64,000 bases of DNA from Keguizhuia sedimenti (lineage in GTDB: Bacteria > Pseudomonadota > Gammaproteobacteria > Burkholderiales > Burkholderiaceae_D): the NCBI GenBank assembly GCA_030715135.1, contig JAUYVH010000010.1, positions 1-64,000 of the forward strand, read 5' to 3'. The notes under the pieces are model-generated. The model saw only the letters and a list, made by a program, of their open reading frames with translations. It ran no database searches and was not told the DNA's origin. The first letter of the stretch is position 1; every line of letters begins with the position of its first letter. Position numbers and translations under genes: made by a program. Below are positions 6,326 through 17,200 of the stretch, in pieces.

Positions 6326-8308
6326 CTAAGAAATTTTCTCGAGCGCTTCCTGTTGCTCAAGCCATTCATGCTCAAGCTGCTCGATCTCTTTTGCGCAATA
6401 TGCCTGTTCGGTAAGCAGCGTTTTCAAGGTTTCTTTATTCGCTGCATCATAAATTTCCGGCGCAGCGAGCTGCGCGTCGAGTTCGTCTTTTCGGGCATTG
6501 CGTTTTGCCAGTTGCTCTTCCAGGCGCTTGATGCGCGTTTCCACAGGTTTTTTGAGCGCCGAAATGCGCTGGCGATCCTGCGCTTCAAATCGCTTCTGCT
6601 CACGCCGATTTGAATTATCCGCCACCGGTGTGTCGGCAGGAGCATTGCGGCGCTCGCTGACTGCAGGAGGCGATGGTTCGGCATTAAGGGATTTGGCCAC
6701 CAGCTTGGTCTTGAACAGCCAATCGCGGTAGTCGTCCAGATCGCCGTCGAAGGGCTGGAGTTTGCCGTCCGCGACAATCATGAACTGGTCGGTAGTGGCC
6801 CGCAAAAGATGGCGGTCATGAGAAACCAGGACCAGCGTGCCTTCGAACTGCGCGAGCGCCATCGTCAAGGCTTCCCTGGTTTCAAGATCGAGGTGGTTGG
6901 TTGGTTCGTCCAGCAATAACAGGTTAGGGCGCTGCCATACGATGAGTGCCAAGGCCAAGCGTGCCTTCTCGCCGCCGGAGAAAGGCGCAATAGGACTGGT
7001 TACCATGTTGCCAGGGAAATTGAAGCTGCCGAGGAAATTGCGCAGTTCCTGCTCACGTGTATCCGGTGCAATCTTCACCAGATGCCACAAAGGCGATTCG
7101 TCATGCCACAGCATTTCAACCTGATGCTGGGCGAAGTAACCGATAACCAGTCCTTTTCCGGTATGCAGCTTTCCGGAAAGCGGAGGGAGGTCCCCGGCAA
7201 TCGTTTTAATGAAGGTCGATTTTCCGGCGCCGTTCACGCCCAGAAGGCCGATGCGCTGGCCTGACTGGAGGGAAAAGTTAATCCCCGAAACAATTTTCTT
7301 TCCGATCGTACCCTTGCTGTCCTCGATCCTGTAGCCGGCATCGACATCATCCAGGACCATTAGTGGATTCGGCGCACTGACAGGATCGCGGAATTCGAAG
7401 GAAAATTCCGCCGCCGCCCGCAAGGGGGCAAGCTCTTCCATTTTGGCCAGTGCCTTGATCCGGCTCTGTGCCTGTCTTGCCTTGGTTGCCTTCGCCTTGA
7501 AACGGTCGATGAAAGACTGGAGATGCGCACGCTGGCGGGTCTGCTTTTCCAGCATGCTCTGCGCCAGCGTAAGCTGTGCTGCCCTCTGGCGTTCGAAAGC
7601 GGAATAGTTGCCGGAGTAGCGTTTGAGCTTCTGCTCGTCGATCTGAAGAATGACGTTGACCACGCCGTCCAGGAAATCCCGGTCGTGCGAAATGATGATC
7701 AGCGTGCCTGCATAGCGTTTGAGCCAGTCCTCGAGCCAGATGATGGCATCCAGGTCCAGGTGGTTGGTCGGTTCGTCCAGCAGCAGCAAGTCCGAAGGAC
7801 ACATCAGGGCCTGCGCCAGGTTCAGGCGCATGCGCCATCCTCCGGAAAAACTCGCGACGGGCAATTGCATCTGGTCAAGCGTGAAACCCAGGCCGGTAAG
7901 AAGCTGCTCCGCACGAGATCGCACGGTGTACGCGTCGGCATCTGCCAGCGCGCCATGCAGTTCGGCAATCAGGCTTCCGTTGGCTGCGGTGGCTGGCGCA
8001 CTTTCCGCTTCCGCCAATTGCTGCTGCAAATGGCGCAAATGCACGTCGCCGTCAATTGCATACTCGATGGCCGCACGGTCCAATGCAGGCGTTTCCTGGG
8101 CAACGTAGGCAAGACGCCATCTGGAGGGGAAATCGATCTCGCCCTGGTCCGCATGCAATTCACCGCGCAGCATTCCGAACAGGCTGGATTTTCCCGCGCC
8201 GTTTGCTCCGATCAAGCCGATTTTTTCACCCGGATTGAGTGTGGCATCGGCGTTTTCCAGCAGGGTCTTCGTACCCCGCATCAACGAGATATGCTGAAAA
8301 CGGATCAT
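6326..8308 (-). CDS. ABC-F family ATPase, YheS type
   Basis: This 660-residue protein has two ABC ATPase domains in one chain and no membrane segments, the ABC-F layout of ribosome-associated translation factors. Domain 1 has Walker A GANGAGKSS (near 34-42), signature SFSGGWRMRL and [16 protein letters not shown]. Domain 2 has GVNGAGKST (near 360), SGGEKARL and DEPTNHLDLET. A charged C-terminal extension (about 545-660) is coiled-coil. N-terminal sequence and length resemble E. coli YheS. The gene shares four bases with prmB upstream, so the two are probably co-translated. Confidence 0.92.
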   Translation of the reverse strand: MIRFQHISLMRGTKTLLENADATLNPGEKIGLIGANGAGKSSLFGMLRGELHADQGEIDFPSRWRLAYVAQETPALDRAAIEYAIDGDVHLRHLQQQLAEAESAPATAANGSLIAELHGALADADAYTVRSRAEQLLTGLGFTLDQMQLPVASFSGGWRMRLNLAQALMCPSDLLLLDEPTNHLDLDAIIWLEDWLKRYAGTLIIISHDRDFLDGVVNVILQIDEQKLKRYSGNYSAFERQRAAQLTLAQSMLEKQTRQRAHLQSFIDRFKAKATKARQAQSRIKALAKMEELAPLRAAAEFSFEFRDPVSAPNPLMVLDDVDAGYRIEDSKGTIGKKIVSGINFSLQSGQRIGLLGVNGAGKSTFIKTIAGDLPPLSGKLHTGKGLVIGYFAQHQVEMLWHDESPLWHLVKIAPDTREQELRNFLGSFNFPGNMVTSPIAPFSGGEKARLALALIVWQRPNLLLLDEPTNHLDLETREALTMALAQFEGTLVLVSHDRHLLRATTDQFMIVADGKLQPFDGDLDDYRDWLFKTKLVAKSLNAEPSPPAVSERRNAPADTPVADNSNRREQKRFEAQDRQRISALKKPVETRIKRLEEQLAKRNARKDELDAQLAAPEIYDAANKETLKTLLTEQAYCAKEIEQLEHEWLEQQEALEKIS

Positions 8309-9201
8309 TGCTTCACTTTTTTCAACTGTTGTGCCGTCACGAGAAAAACCATGTCGTCGCCTGCGCTGGTCGATAACCAGGTCATTTCAAGCTCGGGAAA
8401 CGCCGTTTCTGCGTGCTGCCTCTCGTTTCCGATTTCAACGATCAGGATTCCTTTGCTGGTAAGCCTTTGCGCTGCACCGAACACGATCTGGCGCACCAGG
8501 TCCATGCCGTCCTGTCCTCCCGCCAGGGCAATTTCCGGCTCGGCATGGTATTCATTCGGCAGCTTAGACATCGAATCGGCGTTCACATAGGGTGGATTGG
8601 TGACGATAATGTCGTACTTCTTCTCAGGAACCTTAGCGTACAGATCGGATTCGATCAGCGAGATACGGTCCTGCATTTGATACTCATCGACATTCCGGCG
8701 CGCAACTGCAAGCGCCTCGGAGGAAATATCCACCGCGTCCACATGTGCATTGGGAAATGCATCTGCAAGCATGATCGGCAGACAACCCGATCCGGTACAC
8801 AGTTCCAGGATGTTTTCCACTGCGTCAGGATCGTCGATCCAGGGCGAAAACTGTTCCGGAATCAGCTCTGCGATGAAGGAGCGCGGTACGATGACACGCT
8901 CGTCGACATAGAACCGGTATCCGCCCAGCCAGGCCTCGTTGGTGAGATACGATGCCGGAACTCTGTCTTTGGTACGGCGCTCGATTACTGTAAGTACCCG
9001 TTCGACTTCCTCCGGCAAAAGCCTGGCATCCATGAACGGGTCGAGCCGGTCCAAAGGAAGGGAGAGGGAATGCAGAATCAGATATGCCGCTTCGTCGAAA
9101 GCATTATTGCTGCCGTGGCCAAAAAATAATTTTGCGCTGTTGAATCGCGTGACCGCGTAGCGAAGCAGGTCGCGGATCGTAGAAAGCTGATTTGCTGTCA
9201 T
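8305..9201 (-). CDS. prmB: Ribosomal protein L3 N5-glutamine methyltransferase PrmB
   Basis: This 298-residue S-adenosylmethionine-dependent methyltransferase modifies a glutamine of ribosomal protein L3. An N-terminal helical domain is followed by a class I methyltransferase fold with the SAM motif ILELCTGSGCLPIML (near 128) and the catalytic NPPY (near 202), diagnostic for the HemK/PrmB group. The N-terminal sequence, with TIRDLLRYAVTRF and FGHG, points to PrmB and not PrmC. It overlaps the ABC-F gene by four bases, pairing two ribosome-related functions. Confidence 0.93.
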   Translation of the reverse strand: MTANQLSTIRDLLRYAVTRFNSAKLFFGHGSNNAFDEAAYLILHSLSLPLDRLDPFMDARLLPEEVERVLTVIERRTKDRVPASYLTNEAWLGGYRFYVDERVIVPRSFIAELIPEQFSPWIDDPDAVENILELCTGSGCLPIMLADAFPNAHVDAVDISSEALAVARRNVDEYQMQDRISLIESDLYAKVPEKKYDIIVTNPPYVNADSMSKLPNEYHAEPEIALAGGQDGMDLVRQIVFGAAQRLTSKGILIVEIGNERQHAETAFPELEMTWLSTSAGDDMVFLVTAQQLKKVKQ

Positions 9202-9309
9202 GAATGCTTAATCGTATGTGTTTTGTTATGTTCCAGAGGGCCGTGCGGAAAAGCGCGACCTGCTGCCACGAGTAAATCGAGGTGCGAGAAAATTCCGCTG
9301 TATAAAAAG

Positions 9310-10437
9310 CTAAAGAAGCAGGTTTTCCAGTGTGCGGCGGTATATGTTTTTCAGCGGATCGATAAAACGCAGCTCGATGTGTTCGTCGATCTTGTGAATG
9401 CTGCCGTTCGGAGGTCCGAATTCCACGACTTGCGGGCAGATCTGCGCAATAAACCGGCCGTCAGATGTTCCACCCGTAGTAGACAGCTCAGTGTCGATTC
9501 CGGTTTCCTCCTTGATCGCTTTCGAGATCGCGTCGCTGAGGCTTCCTCGCGGCGTAAGGAAGGGAAGGCCGCCGACCGTCCATTTGAGCTCGTATTCGAG
9601 CCCGTGGCTGTCCAGCACTGCCTGCAGGCGCTGCTGCAGGCCTTCTACCGTGCTGGCGGTCGAAAACCGGAAATTGAAGTCGATCACGATCTCGCCGGGA
9701 ATGACATTGGAAGCGCCGGTGCCGCCATGGATGTTGGACATCTGCCAGGACGTCGGCAAATAGTATTCGTTACCCTGATCCCATTCGATCGATGCCAATT
9801 CCGCCAGTGCGGGCATTGCAAGATGAATAGGATTTTTCGCGAGCTGCGGATAGGCTATATGGCCTTGTATTCCCTTGACCGTCAATTTGCCGGACATCGT
9901 GCCGCGGCGTCCGTTCTTGATCACGTCTCCAAGCTCGTTGCTGGAAGTCGGTTCGCCGACGATACAGCAATCAAGTTGCTCGCCGCGCTCTTTAAGCATC
10001 TCGCATACTACGACCGTACCATCGGTTGCCGGTCCTTCTTCATCGCTTGTAATCAGAAAGCCGATCGAACCTTGATGCGCAGGATGGGCCGCGAGAAATT
10101 CCTCAACAGCGACGACCATCGCGGCAATCGAGGTTTTCATGTCGGCCGCGCCACGCCCATACAGCTTGCCGTCACGGTGTGTCGGTACGAAGGGATTTGA
10201 CTGCCACGCAGTAACAGGGCCTGTCGGAACGACATCTGTGTGGCCGGCAAACACGATCAGCGGCTGTGCGGTGCCATGACGCGCCCACAGATTCGTGACT
10301 TCCCCGGACTGCACCGTTTCGCATTTGAATCCGAGCGGCGTCAGTAGTTCGATTAAGCGCTGCTGACAGCCCTTGTCCTCCGGCGTTACTGAAGACAGGG
10401 AAATCAGTTCTTCAGTCAGCGCAAGCGTTTTGCTCAT
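9310..10437 (-). CDS. dapE: Succinyl-diaminopimelate desuccinylase DapE
   Basis: This 375-residue dinuclear zinc hydrolase removes succinate from N-succinyl-LL-2,6-diaminopimelate in the lysine/peptidoglycan precursor pathway. M20 peptidase-family motifs are present: [12 protein letters not shown] (near 67), [11 protein letters not shown] (near 97) and [12 protein letters not shown] (near 130), which hold the metal ligands and catalytic acids; the closing [13 protein letters not shown] near 347 supplies a histidine ligand. The length is as expected. It lies three bases downstream of the ArsC-family gene. Confidence 0.96.
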   Translation of the reverse strand: MSKTLALTEELISLSSVTPEDKGCQQRLIELLTPLGFKCETVQSGEVTNLWARHGTAQPLIVFAGHTDVVPTGPVTAWQSNPFVPTHRDGKLYGRGAADMKTSIAAMVVAVEEFLAAHPAHQGSIGFLITSDEEGPATDGTVVVCEMLKERGEQLDCCIVGEPTSSNELGDVIKNGRRGTMSGKLTVKGIQGHIAYPQLAKNPIHLAMPALAELASIEWDQGNEYYLPTSWQMSNIHGGTGASNVIPGEIVIDFNFRFSTASTVEGLQQRLQAVLDSHGLEYELKWTVGGLPFLTPRGSLSDAISKAIKEETGIDTELSTTGGTSDGRFIAQICPQVVEFGPPNGSIHKIDEHIELRFIDPLKNIYRRTLENLLL

Positions 10438-10440
10438 AAG

Positions 10441-10794
10441 TCATTTCTTAAAAATTTGTTGATAGTCTTCGGCAGAAAAACCGACATGGATGCATCCGTC
10501 TATGGACAGGACCGGGCGCTTGATGACTGAAGGGGAGTTCAGCATGAGTGTGACGGCCTCCTGCGAATTGGTAACGGCCGCTTTACGGTCATCGCTTAAG
10601 CCTCGCCATGTCGTGCCCTTGCGGTTTACCAGGATGTTCCAATCAATGTGCGCAAGCCAGCCTTCAAGCATGTCAGCCGTGACGCCAGCCTTTTTGAAGT
10701 CATGGAATGCATAGGGAATCGCATTGGTGTCCAGCCATACCCTGGCCTTCTTTACCGAGTCGCAATTGGGAATCCCGTATAAAACTACTTCCAT
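10441..10794 (-). CDS. ArsC/Spx-family small reductase (YffB-like)
   Basis: This 117-residue thioredoxin-fold protein begins with YGIPNCDSVKKARVWLD, the single-cysteine active-site pattern of the ArsC/YffB/Spx family. YffB-type proteins are usually encoded next to dapE, as here; their substrate is unsettled and a glutathione-linked reductase role has been proposed. The RP loop typical of the family is seen in VIKRPVLSIDG near residue 92. It sits between dapE (3 bases) and pilU (5 bases), implying one transcript. Confidence 0.9.
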   Translation of the reverse strand: MEVVLYGIPNCDSVKKARVWLDTNAIPYAFHDFKKAGVTADMLEGWLAHIDWNILVNRKGTTWRGLSDDRKAAVTNSQEAVTLMLNSPSVIKRPVLSIDGCIHVGFSAEDYQQIFKK

Positions 10795-10799
10795 GACAC

Positions 10800-11936
10800 T
10801 CAGACGTTCAGGGTGAATTCGGTAAACGTGGCGCCTTCCTCTTTGGCTGCCGGAACTTCCGGAGCGGCTTCCTGGGGTTTTTGCTCATTGTTCAGGAGCC
10901 AGTACAGGTTGGTGGCAGAATCTGCATTGGCCAGCGCTTCTTCCTGGGTGACGAGTCCTTCCCTGATCAACTGCAGCAGGGCCTGCTCGAAAGTCTGAGA
11001 TCCTGGAGACAAACTCTTCTCCATCGCTTCCTTGATCGCACTGATTTCTCCCTGTTCGATCAGTTCGGCGATATGCCGGGTATTGAGCAACACCTCGACG
11101 GCTGCTCTGCGTCCGCCATCGACTGACCGTACGAGGCGCTGTGAAACGATGGCCTTGAGCGTCGTCGCAAGGTCCGGCAATAGGGATTGCCTCGTTTCAA
11201 TCGGGAAGAAATTGATTATTCGTGTCATCGCCTGATAGCTGTTGTTCGCGTGCAGTGTCGCCACCACCAGGTGGCCCGATTGTGCATAGGCAATGGCCGA
11301 TCCCATGGTCTCCTTGTCGCGGATTTCGCCGATCAGAATGCAGTCCGGAGCCTGACGCAAGGCGTTTTTCAGCGCAGTCTGCAGACTGACCGAGTCGCTG
11401 CCGATTTCACGCTGGTTGACGATGGACCTCTTGTTATTAAAGAGAAATTCGATCGGATCTTCCAGGGTCAGAATGTGGCCCGATTTCAGCGCATTGCGAT
11501 GATCGAGCATGGATGCGATAGTGGTTGACTTGCCGGAACCGGTGGCGCCGACGACCAGAATCAGTCCGCGCTTTTCCATGATCAGTTCTCCCAGCACGGG
11601 CGGGATATGCAGGTCCTTCATCGCAGGAACGTTGCTGGGAATGTAGCGGAACACTGCCGCGGTGCTGCCACGTTGCGTGAAGGCGGAAAGCCGGAAACTG
11701 CCGACATCCTGGACCGGAATTCCGAGATTCAGCTCGTTGTTACGGTCCAGTTCCTTGATTTTCTCGTCGGAAACCACTTCCTTGAGCAAGGCCATGATCT
11801 GGTTCTGATCCATCTTCTGCTGATTGATCGGGATGAGATTGCCGTTGATCTTTAGCTGGATCGGGCTGTTGACCGACAGGAACATGTCGGACGCAGCCTT
11901 TTCCTTCATTAACTGGAACAATCTTTCCATCGCCAT
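10800..11936 (-). CDS. pilU: Type IVa pilus retraction ATPase, PilU-like
   Basis: This 378-residue hexameric ATPase belongs to the PilT/PilU group that drives pilus retraction from the cytoplasmic face of the inner membrane. Walker A GATGSGKST (near 129-137), the Asp box, LIGEIRDKETM (near 200) and the His box LVVATLHANNS are present. GEIRD and the long acidic, Ala-rich C-terminus without the PilT AIRNLIRE motif favour PilU. The ATG at 11936 is chosen because GAGGAG lies six bases upstream; a longer frame begins at TTG 11954. It lies inside the dap cluster, away from other pilus genes. Confidence 0.9.
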   Translation of the reverse strand: MAMERLFQLMKEKAASDMFLSVNSPIQLKINGNLIPINQQKMDQNQIMALLKEVVSDEKIKELDRNNELNLGIPVQDVGSFRLSAFTQRGSTAAVFRYIPSNVPAMKDLHIPPVLGELIMEKRGLILVVGATGSGKSTTIASMLDHRNALKSGHILTLEDPIEFLFNNKRSIVNQREIGSDSVSLQTALKNALRQAPDCILIGEIRDKETMGSAIAYAQSGHLVVATLHANNSYQAMTRIINFFPIETRQSLLPDLATTLKAIVSQRLVRSVDGGRRAAVEVLLNTRHIAELIEQGEISAIKEAMEKSLSPGSQTFEQALLQLIREGLVTQEEALANADSATNLYWLLNNEQKPQEAAPEVPAAKEEGATFTEFTLNV

Positions 11937-11981
11937 GATGGTCTCCTCAATCAAGCAGAGTTCAGTATCTTCAATCCACCA

Positions 11982-12806
11982 TCAATCGCGTAGCAACTCA
12001 TTGATTGCCGTCTTAGAGCGGGTTTGCGCATCGACCTTTTTCACGATCACGGCGCAGTACAAACTGTACTTGCCATCAGCGGAGGGAAGGTTGCCCGACA
12101 CCACGACGGAGCCCGCAGGAATGCGGCCGTACAGGATCTCGCCGGTCGTACGGTCATAGATCTTGGTCGACTGGCCGATATAGACGCCCATCGAAATGAC
12201 GCTGTTTTCTTCTACGATCACGCCTTCGACAATTTCGGAACGAGCACCGATGAAGCAGTTGTCCTCGATGATGGTCGGGTTTGCCTGCATCGGCTCCAGC
12301 ACGCCACCAATGCCGACGCCGCCGGACAAGTGCACGTTCTTGCCGATCTGCGCGCAGGAACCTACAGTTGCCCAGGTGTCGACCATCGTGCCTTCATCGA
12401 CGTAGGCGCCGATGTTGACATAGGAAGGCATCAGGATCACGTTCTTGCCGATGAAACTGCCACGGCGCGCGACTGCGGGAGGAACGACGCGGAATCCGCC
12501 CTTGGCAAAATCCTCTGCGCTGTATCCGGCAAATTTGGTGGGCACCTTGTCGTAGAACTGCATCGCGTCGCCGCCCGGCATCGGCACGTTGTCTTCCAGT
12601 CGGAAGGAAAGCAATACCGCTTTCTTTACCCATTGATTGACAGTCCAGGAACCGTTTTCCTTTTGCGCGACGCGCAGCGTACCCTGGTTCAGTTGTTCGA
12701 TCACATGCGCTACGGCATCGCGTACTTCTGCAGGCGCAGACTTGGGAGAGAAATTGGCGCGGTCTTCCCATGCCTGGTCGAGGATCTGTTGCAGTTGTTG
12801 AGTCAT
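11982..12806 (-). CDS. dapD: Tetrahydrodipicolinate N-succinyltransferase DapD
   Basis: This 274-residue trimeric enzyme transfers succinate from succinyl-CoA to tetrahydrodipicolinate, committing to the succinylase branch of lysine synthesis. The start [13 protein letters not shown] matches DapD proteins; an upstream frame extension to 12893 is not used. The middle (about 105-230) is a left-handed beta-helix of hexapeptide repeats, with [20 protein letters not shown] and [11 protein letters not shown]. The length is exactly typical. It lies between dapC (28 bases) and pilU (45 bases). Confidence 0.97.
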   Translation of the reverse strand: MTQQLQQILDQAWEDRANFSPKSAPAEVRDAVAHVIEQLNQGTLRVAQKENGSWTVNQWVKKAVLLSFRLEDNVPMPGGDAMQFYDKVPTKFAGYSAEDFAKGGFRVVPPAVARRGSFIGKNVILMPSYVNIGAYVDEGTMVDTWATVGSCAQIGKNVHLSGGVGIGGVLEPMQANPTIIEDNCFIGARSEIVEGVIVEENSVISMGVYIGQSTKIYDRTTGEILYGRIPAGSVVVSGNLPSADGKYSLYCAVIVKKVDAQTRSKTAINELLRD

Positions 12807-12834
12807 TTCGATAGGTCTAAAGTTGATTAAATAA

Positions 12835-14037
12835 TTATTTTGCCAGGCGCTTGCTGAATTCCACGATGCGCTCAGCTGCTTCAAGGCATTCATCCAGTTC
12901 AGCCACGAGCGCCATGCGAATGCGGTGTTGGCCCGGATTGATTCCGTGCGCTTCGCGCGCCAGATAACTTCCAGGCAATACCGTCACATTATATTCGGCA
13001 TACAGGCGTCTGGCATATTCGGTGTCAGATATGTCGACGTTCCTGTTCACTTTGGCCCACAGGTAAAAACCGGCATCCGGAAAATCTACATCCATGACCT
13101 CCTGGAGAAGCGGCGTGATGCGCTCGAATTTGGCTTTGTATTTTTCCCTGTTTTGCTCTACGTGCTGTTCGTCTTTCCATGCGGCGATGGAAGCCGCCTG
13201 AATTACCGGGCTCATTGCGCCGCCATGGTAAGTGCGGTAGAGCAGGAACTTCTTCAGGATCGACGCATCGCCCGCAACGAAGCCAGAGCGCATTCCCGGC
13301 ACGTTGGAACGCTTGGACAGGCTAGAGAAACTGATCAGGCGCGGAAAGCCGGTTCTGCCCAGCTTCTGCGCCGCTTCCATGCCGCCCAGAGGCGGGTCGT
13401 TCTTGAAGTAGATCTCCGAATAGCATTCATCCGAAGCGATGACAAAATTGTATCGATCCGACAACTCGAACAACTGCTTCCAGTCTTCCAGCGACAGAAC
13501 GGCTCCGGTCGGGTTGCCCGGAGAGCAAATGTAAAGCAGTTGTACCTTTTGCCAGATTTCATGCGGAATGCTGCCAAAGTCAGGGGCAAAATTACGTTGC
13601 GGGTCCGAATTGGCAAAATAGGGCTGAGCGCCTGCGAGATAGGTCGCTCCTTCATAAATCTGATAAAAGGGATTCGGGCAGACCACCAGGGCATCGCGCG
13701 ACGGATCGATTACCGTCTGAGCCAGAGCAAACAGGGCTTCTCGAGAGCCGTTCACCGGCAGGACCTGAGTAGCAGGATCGAGTTCGTCTAAAGCATAGCG
13801 TTGTTGCAACCATGAACAGATGGCAATGCGCAATGCGTCGGACCCGGCCGTTGTCGGATATGTTGCTAATCCGTCCAGACTGTTTGCAAGCGCAGAGCGA
13901 ATGAACGAGGGCGTGGGGTGCTTTGGTTCGCCAATGCCCAGGCTGATGGGCTTGAGCCGGACAGGCGAGACATCGGAAAACAGTTGGCGCAGCTTTTCAA
14001 ACGGATAGGGCTGGAGCCGGTCAAGTAGGGGATTCAC
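12835..14037 (-). CDS. dapC: Succinyldiaminopimelate transaminase DapC
   Basis: This 400-residue PLP-dependent aminotransferase of fold type I makes N-succinyl-LL-diaminopimelate from the keto acid. The PLP-binding lysine is in [15 protein letters not shown] near residue 240, with the cofactor Asp/Tyr region [12 protein letters not shown] about 30 residues earlier and the Arg of the carboxylate clamp in GQHRIRMAL near 375. It is the first gene of the minus-strand dapC-dapD-pilU-dapE run and is divergent from smc. Confidence 0.93.
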   Translation of the reverse strand: MNPLLDRLQPYPFEKLRQLFSDVSPVRLKPISLGIGEPKHPTPSFIRSALANSLDGLATYPTTAGSDALRIAICSWLQQRYALDELDPATQVLPVNGSREALFALAQTVIDPSRDALVVCPNPFYQIYEGATYLAGAQPYFANSDPQRNFAPDFGSIPHEIWQKVQLLYICSPGNPTGAVLSLEDWKQLFELSDRYNFVIASDECYSEIYFKNDPPLGGMEAAQKLGRTGFPRLISFSSLSKRSNVPGMRSGFVAGDASILKKFLLYRTYHGGAMSPVIQAASIAAWKDEQHVEQNREKYKAKFERITPLLQEVMDVDFPDAGFYLWAKVNRNVDISDTEYARRLYAEYNVTVLPGSYLAREAHGINPGQHRIRMALVAELDECLEAAERIVEFSKRLAK

Positions 14038-14084
14038 GGAAAACTCGGACGTGTGATGGTAAAAAGTGAAAAGGCAAGTCGCGC

Positions 14085-14090
14085 ATTATA
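14085..14090 (-). promoter_or_regulatory. Candidate -10 element for dapC
   Basis: Read on the minus strand, TATAAT stands 48 bases upstream of the dapC start in the dapC/smc divergent region. No good -35 hexamer is seen at 16-18 bases, so this is an incomplete promoter call. Confidence 0.4.
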
Positions 14091-14205
14091 CCGTTAGCTT
14101 TCGGCCAATTTCCGGCATTTGCGGCCAAGAAAATAGAAGAGTGCCCAGAATGAAATGTTATGATTAGCCGCTTGAAGGCATCATGGCTTAGCCGGCCTGA
14201 CCGTG

Positions 14206-14232
14206 CCGGATTACTTAATTTAAATAATCCGG
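14206..14232. promoter_or_regulatory. Inverted repeat upstream of smc
   Basis: CCGGATTA (14206-14213) and TAATCCGG (14225-14232) are exact inverted copies around an 11-base AT-rich centre, ending 31 bases before the smc GTG start. It could be an operator or a hairpin in the smc leader. There is no T-run immediately after it. Confidence 0.4.
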
Positions 14233-14263
14233 TTGTGAACTACATAACGGAATTGTTGAGAAC

Positions 14264-17200
14264 GTGCGTCTAACTTCCATTAAATTATCTGGTTTCAAGT
14301 CTTTCGTTGATCCGACCAATTTCCAGGTGCCCGGGCAACTGGTAGGTGTGGTCGGACCTAACGGCTGCGGCAAGTCCAATATTATCGATGCGGTGCGCTG
14401 GGTGCTCGGCGAGTCCAAGGCGTCCGAGTTGCGCGGCGAGTCCATGCAGGACGTCATCTTTAATGGCACGACAACGCGCAAACCAGCCGGACGCTCATCG
14501 GTCGAACTCGTTTTCGACAACAGCGACGGCAAAGCCGCGGGGCAATGGAGCCAGTACGCGGAAATCGCAGTCAAGCGCACCCTGACACGCGACGGCACGT
14601 CGACCTACTACATCAACAATCAGGCGGTACGCCGCCGCGATATCCAGGACATCTTCCTCGGAACCGGTCTGGGGCCTCGCGCTTATGCAATTATCGGCCA
14701 GGGCATGATTTCCCGCATCATCGAAGCGCGCCCCGAAGAGTTGCGCATTTTTCTGGAGGAAGCCGCTGGGGTCTCGAAGTACAAGGAACGCCGCCGGGAA
14801 ACAGAAAACCGTTTGCACGACACGCGGGAAAACCTGCAGCGTGTCGACGATATTCTTCGCGAACTCAATGCCAATCTGGAAAAGCTCCAGGCGCAGGCCG
14901 AAGTCGCGCAGAAATTCCATGCCTTGAACGCGGACCAGGAAGAAAAGCAGAAGCTGCTATGGCTGCTGAGGAAAAACGAGGCTCAGGCCGAACAGGAAAA
15001 GTTTTTCCGCGAGATCGAAAAAGCACAGACCGATCTCGAAGAGCAAACGGCAAAACTGCGTCATGTTGAAACGGAACTCGAACACATGCGCCAGGCGCAT
15101 TACAGCGCAGGCGACCGCATGCACCAGGCGCAGGGGCACCTGTATCAGACCAATTCGGAAATCGGCAGCCTGGAAGCACAGATCAAGTTTGTGATCGAAT
15201 CGCGCAGCCGCCTGCAGACGCAGCTCAATTCGCTTACCGCGCAGCGCGATCAATGGGAACGCCAGGGCACCCAATTCCGCGAAGAACTTGTTGACGCTGA
15301 ATTCCGGCTGGAAGAATACGCCGCACGGGTGGAACAGGCACAGTATGCCGCGCAGCAGCAGCACGACGCCTTGCCGGCATTGGAGCAATCCTGGCGCGAG
15401 TCCCAGCTGAAAACCACCGAGTCGCGCAGCAAGATAATGCAGGTGCAACAGCAGATCGAGCTCGAATCCGCGCATCAGCGCAATGCTTCGAATATCCTCG
15501 CAAACCTCAGCGCTCGCCGGGAACGCCTGTTGCAGGAAAAGAATGGCCTCCATATGCCGGATACTGCGCATCTGGCGAACATGCGAATGCAACTCGAGGA
15601 AAAGCAGGCCGCGCTTGAGGAAGCGCGGATGCATCTCGAGGAAGCGCAGGAACAGCATCCGCGCCTGGAGGAAGAAAGACGCATCGCGCAGGAGCGGGTT
15701 AATACCGAAACCGCCAATAATGCGCAGCTGGAGGCAAGGCTTACCGCGCTGAAGCAACTGCAGGACAGCGTGCAAACCGAAGGCAAGGTTCAGCCCTGGC
15801 TGAACAAGCATCAGTTGGGCGAGCTGCCGCGCCTATGGCAGAAACTTCATGTTGAAGCCGGTTGGGAAACCGCGCTGGAGTCCGTATTGCGCGAGCGCAC
15901 CTCCGCGCTGGAAGTATCCAATCTGGACTGGGCCAAAGCCTTTTTTGGCGATGCTCCGCCAGCCAAGCTTGCGCTGTATTCCATGAATTCAAGCCATGCC
16001 GCTGCACCTGCGGAACCTGCCTCCGCAGACTTGAAGCCTTTCCTCAGCCTGATGAAGCTGAATGATCCGGGCATGCGCGCTCTGCTTTCGGACTGGCTGC
16101 ATAATGTTTTTATTGCGGACGATGCGGCAGCCGCCTTTGCGCAACGGGGAAATTTGCCGGTTGGAGGCAGCTTCATCACGAAGCAAGGGCACATAATCGG
16201 CAAGGCCAGTGTTCGCTTCTACGCATCCGACTCCGAGCAGGACGGAATGCTTGCGCGCCAGCAGGAAATCGAAAACCTCACCAAACAGCTGCGCGCGCAG
16301 CAGATGCTGGCCGATGAAGCGAAATCCCGGGCTGTGCGCTCCGAGGCCGCTCTTTCACATGCAACCCAGCGCCTTCAGGAACTGCGGCAGCGCGTCACGA
16401 CCCTGACGCAGACGGTTCATGGCCTGCAACTCGACGTCATGAAGCAATCGGAGGTGCAGGAGCGCTTCAATCAGCGCAGCACGCAGATCCAATCCGATCT
16501 GGAAGAAATCGCGGCGCAAGAAAGCGAGCAGCAGCAGATCAAGGCCGAATCCGAGGCAAAATTCGAGCAGCTAGACATCGAGCTGGCGGAAATACAGGAA
16601 TTGCATGAATCCGGCCAGACCGAGTTCCTGGCCAAGGAACAGCAACTGAACGATGCACGCCAGCGCCTGCGGGAGCTTGAGCGGGCGGCTCAGGAAGCGG
16701 AGTTCGCCGAAAAATCACATCGCAGCAAAATTGACGAATTAAGGCGCAGTATCGCTACCGCGGTCGAGCAGGCGGAGCGCTTATTCAGCAGCGTGCAGCA
16801 AGGGCATCTGGAACTGGAAAGCCTAGACGATCAGGCCGCTCAGGCTGGCTTGCAATCCTTGCTGGAAAAGCGCAGCGAGCAGGAACGTGCATTGGCGGAT
16901 GCGCGGCATGAACTGGACCAGCTCACACAGAAATTGCGGCATCAGGAAGAGGCACGCATGCAGGCAGAGCGCAGTTTGCAACCGCAGCGTGATCGCATCA
17001 TGGAATTGCAGTTGAAGGAGCAGGCTGCAAGGCTGAATCAGGAACAATATGCGCAGCAGCTGGCGGAAGCGCAGGCTGACGAGGCCGCCCTGGCGGAAAA
17101 ACTTTCACCCGATACGAAACCTTCCTATCTGCAGGGCGAAGTGACACGATTGACGAACGCGATCGCCGCGCTCGGTGCGGTCAACCTTGCAGCGCTCGAT

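Noticed and set aside
7523..8590. A 355-codon open frame on the plus strand
   Set aside because: It runs antisense across the ABC-F/prmB junction, both of which have clear motifs; the translation looks like reverse-complement shadow sequence.
9223..10200. A 325-codon open frame on the plus strand
   Set aside because: It is antisense to dapE, which has all catalytic motifs; no evidence supports a second gene.
12024..12830. A 268-codon open frame on the plus strand
   Set aside because: It is antisense to dapD; the His/Asp-rich translation is typical of shadow frames.
14957..15811. A 284-codon Leu-rich open frame on the minus strand
   Set aside because: It is the antisense shadow of the SMC coiled coil, where Glu/Gln/Lys codons read as Leu/Phe on the other strand.
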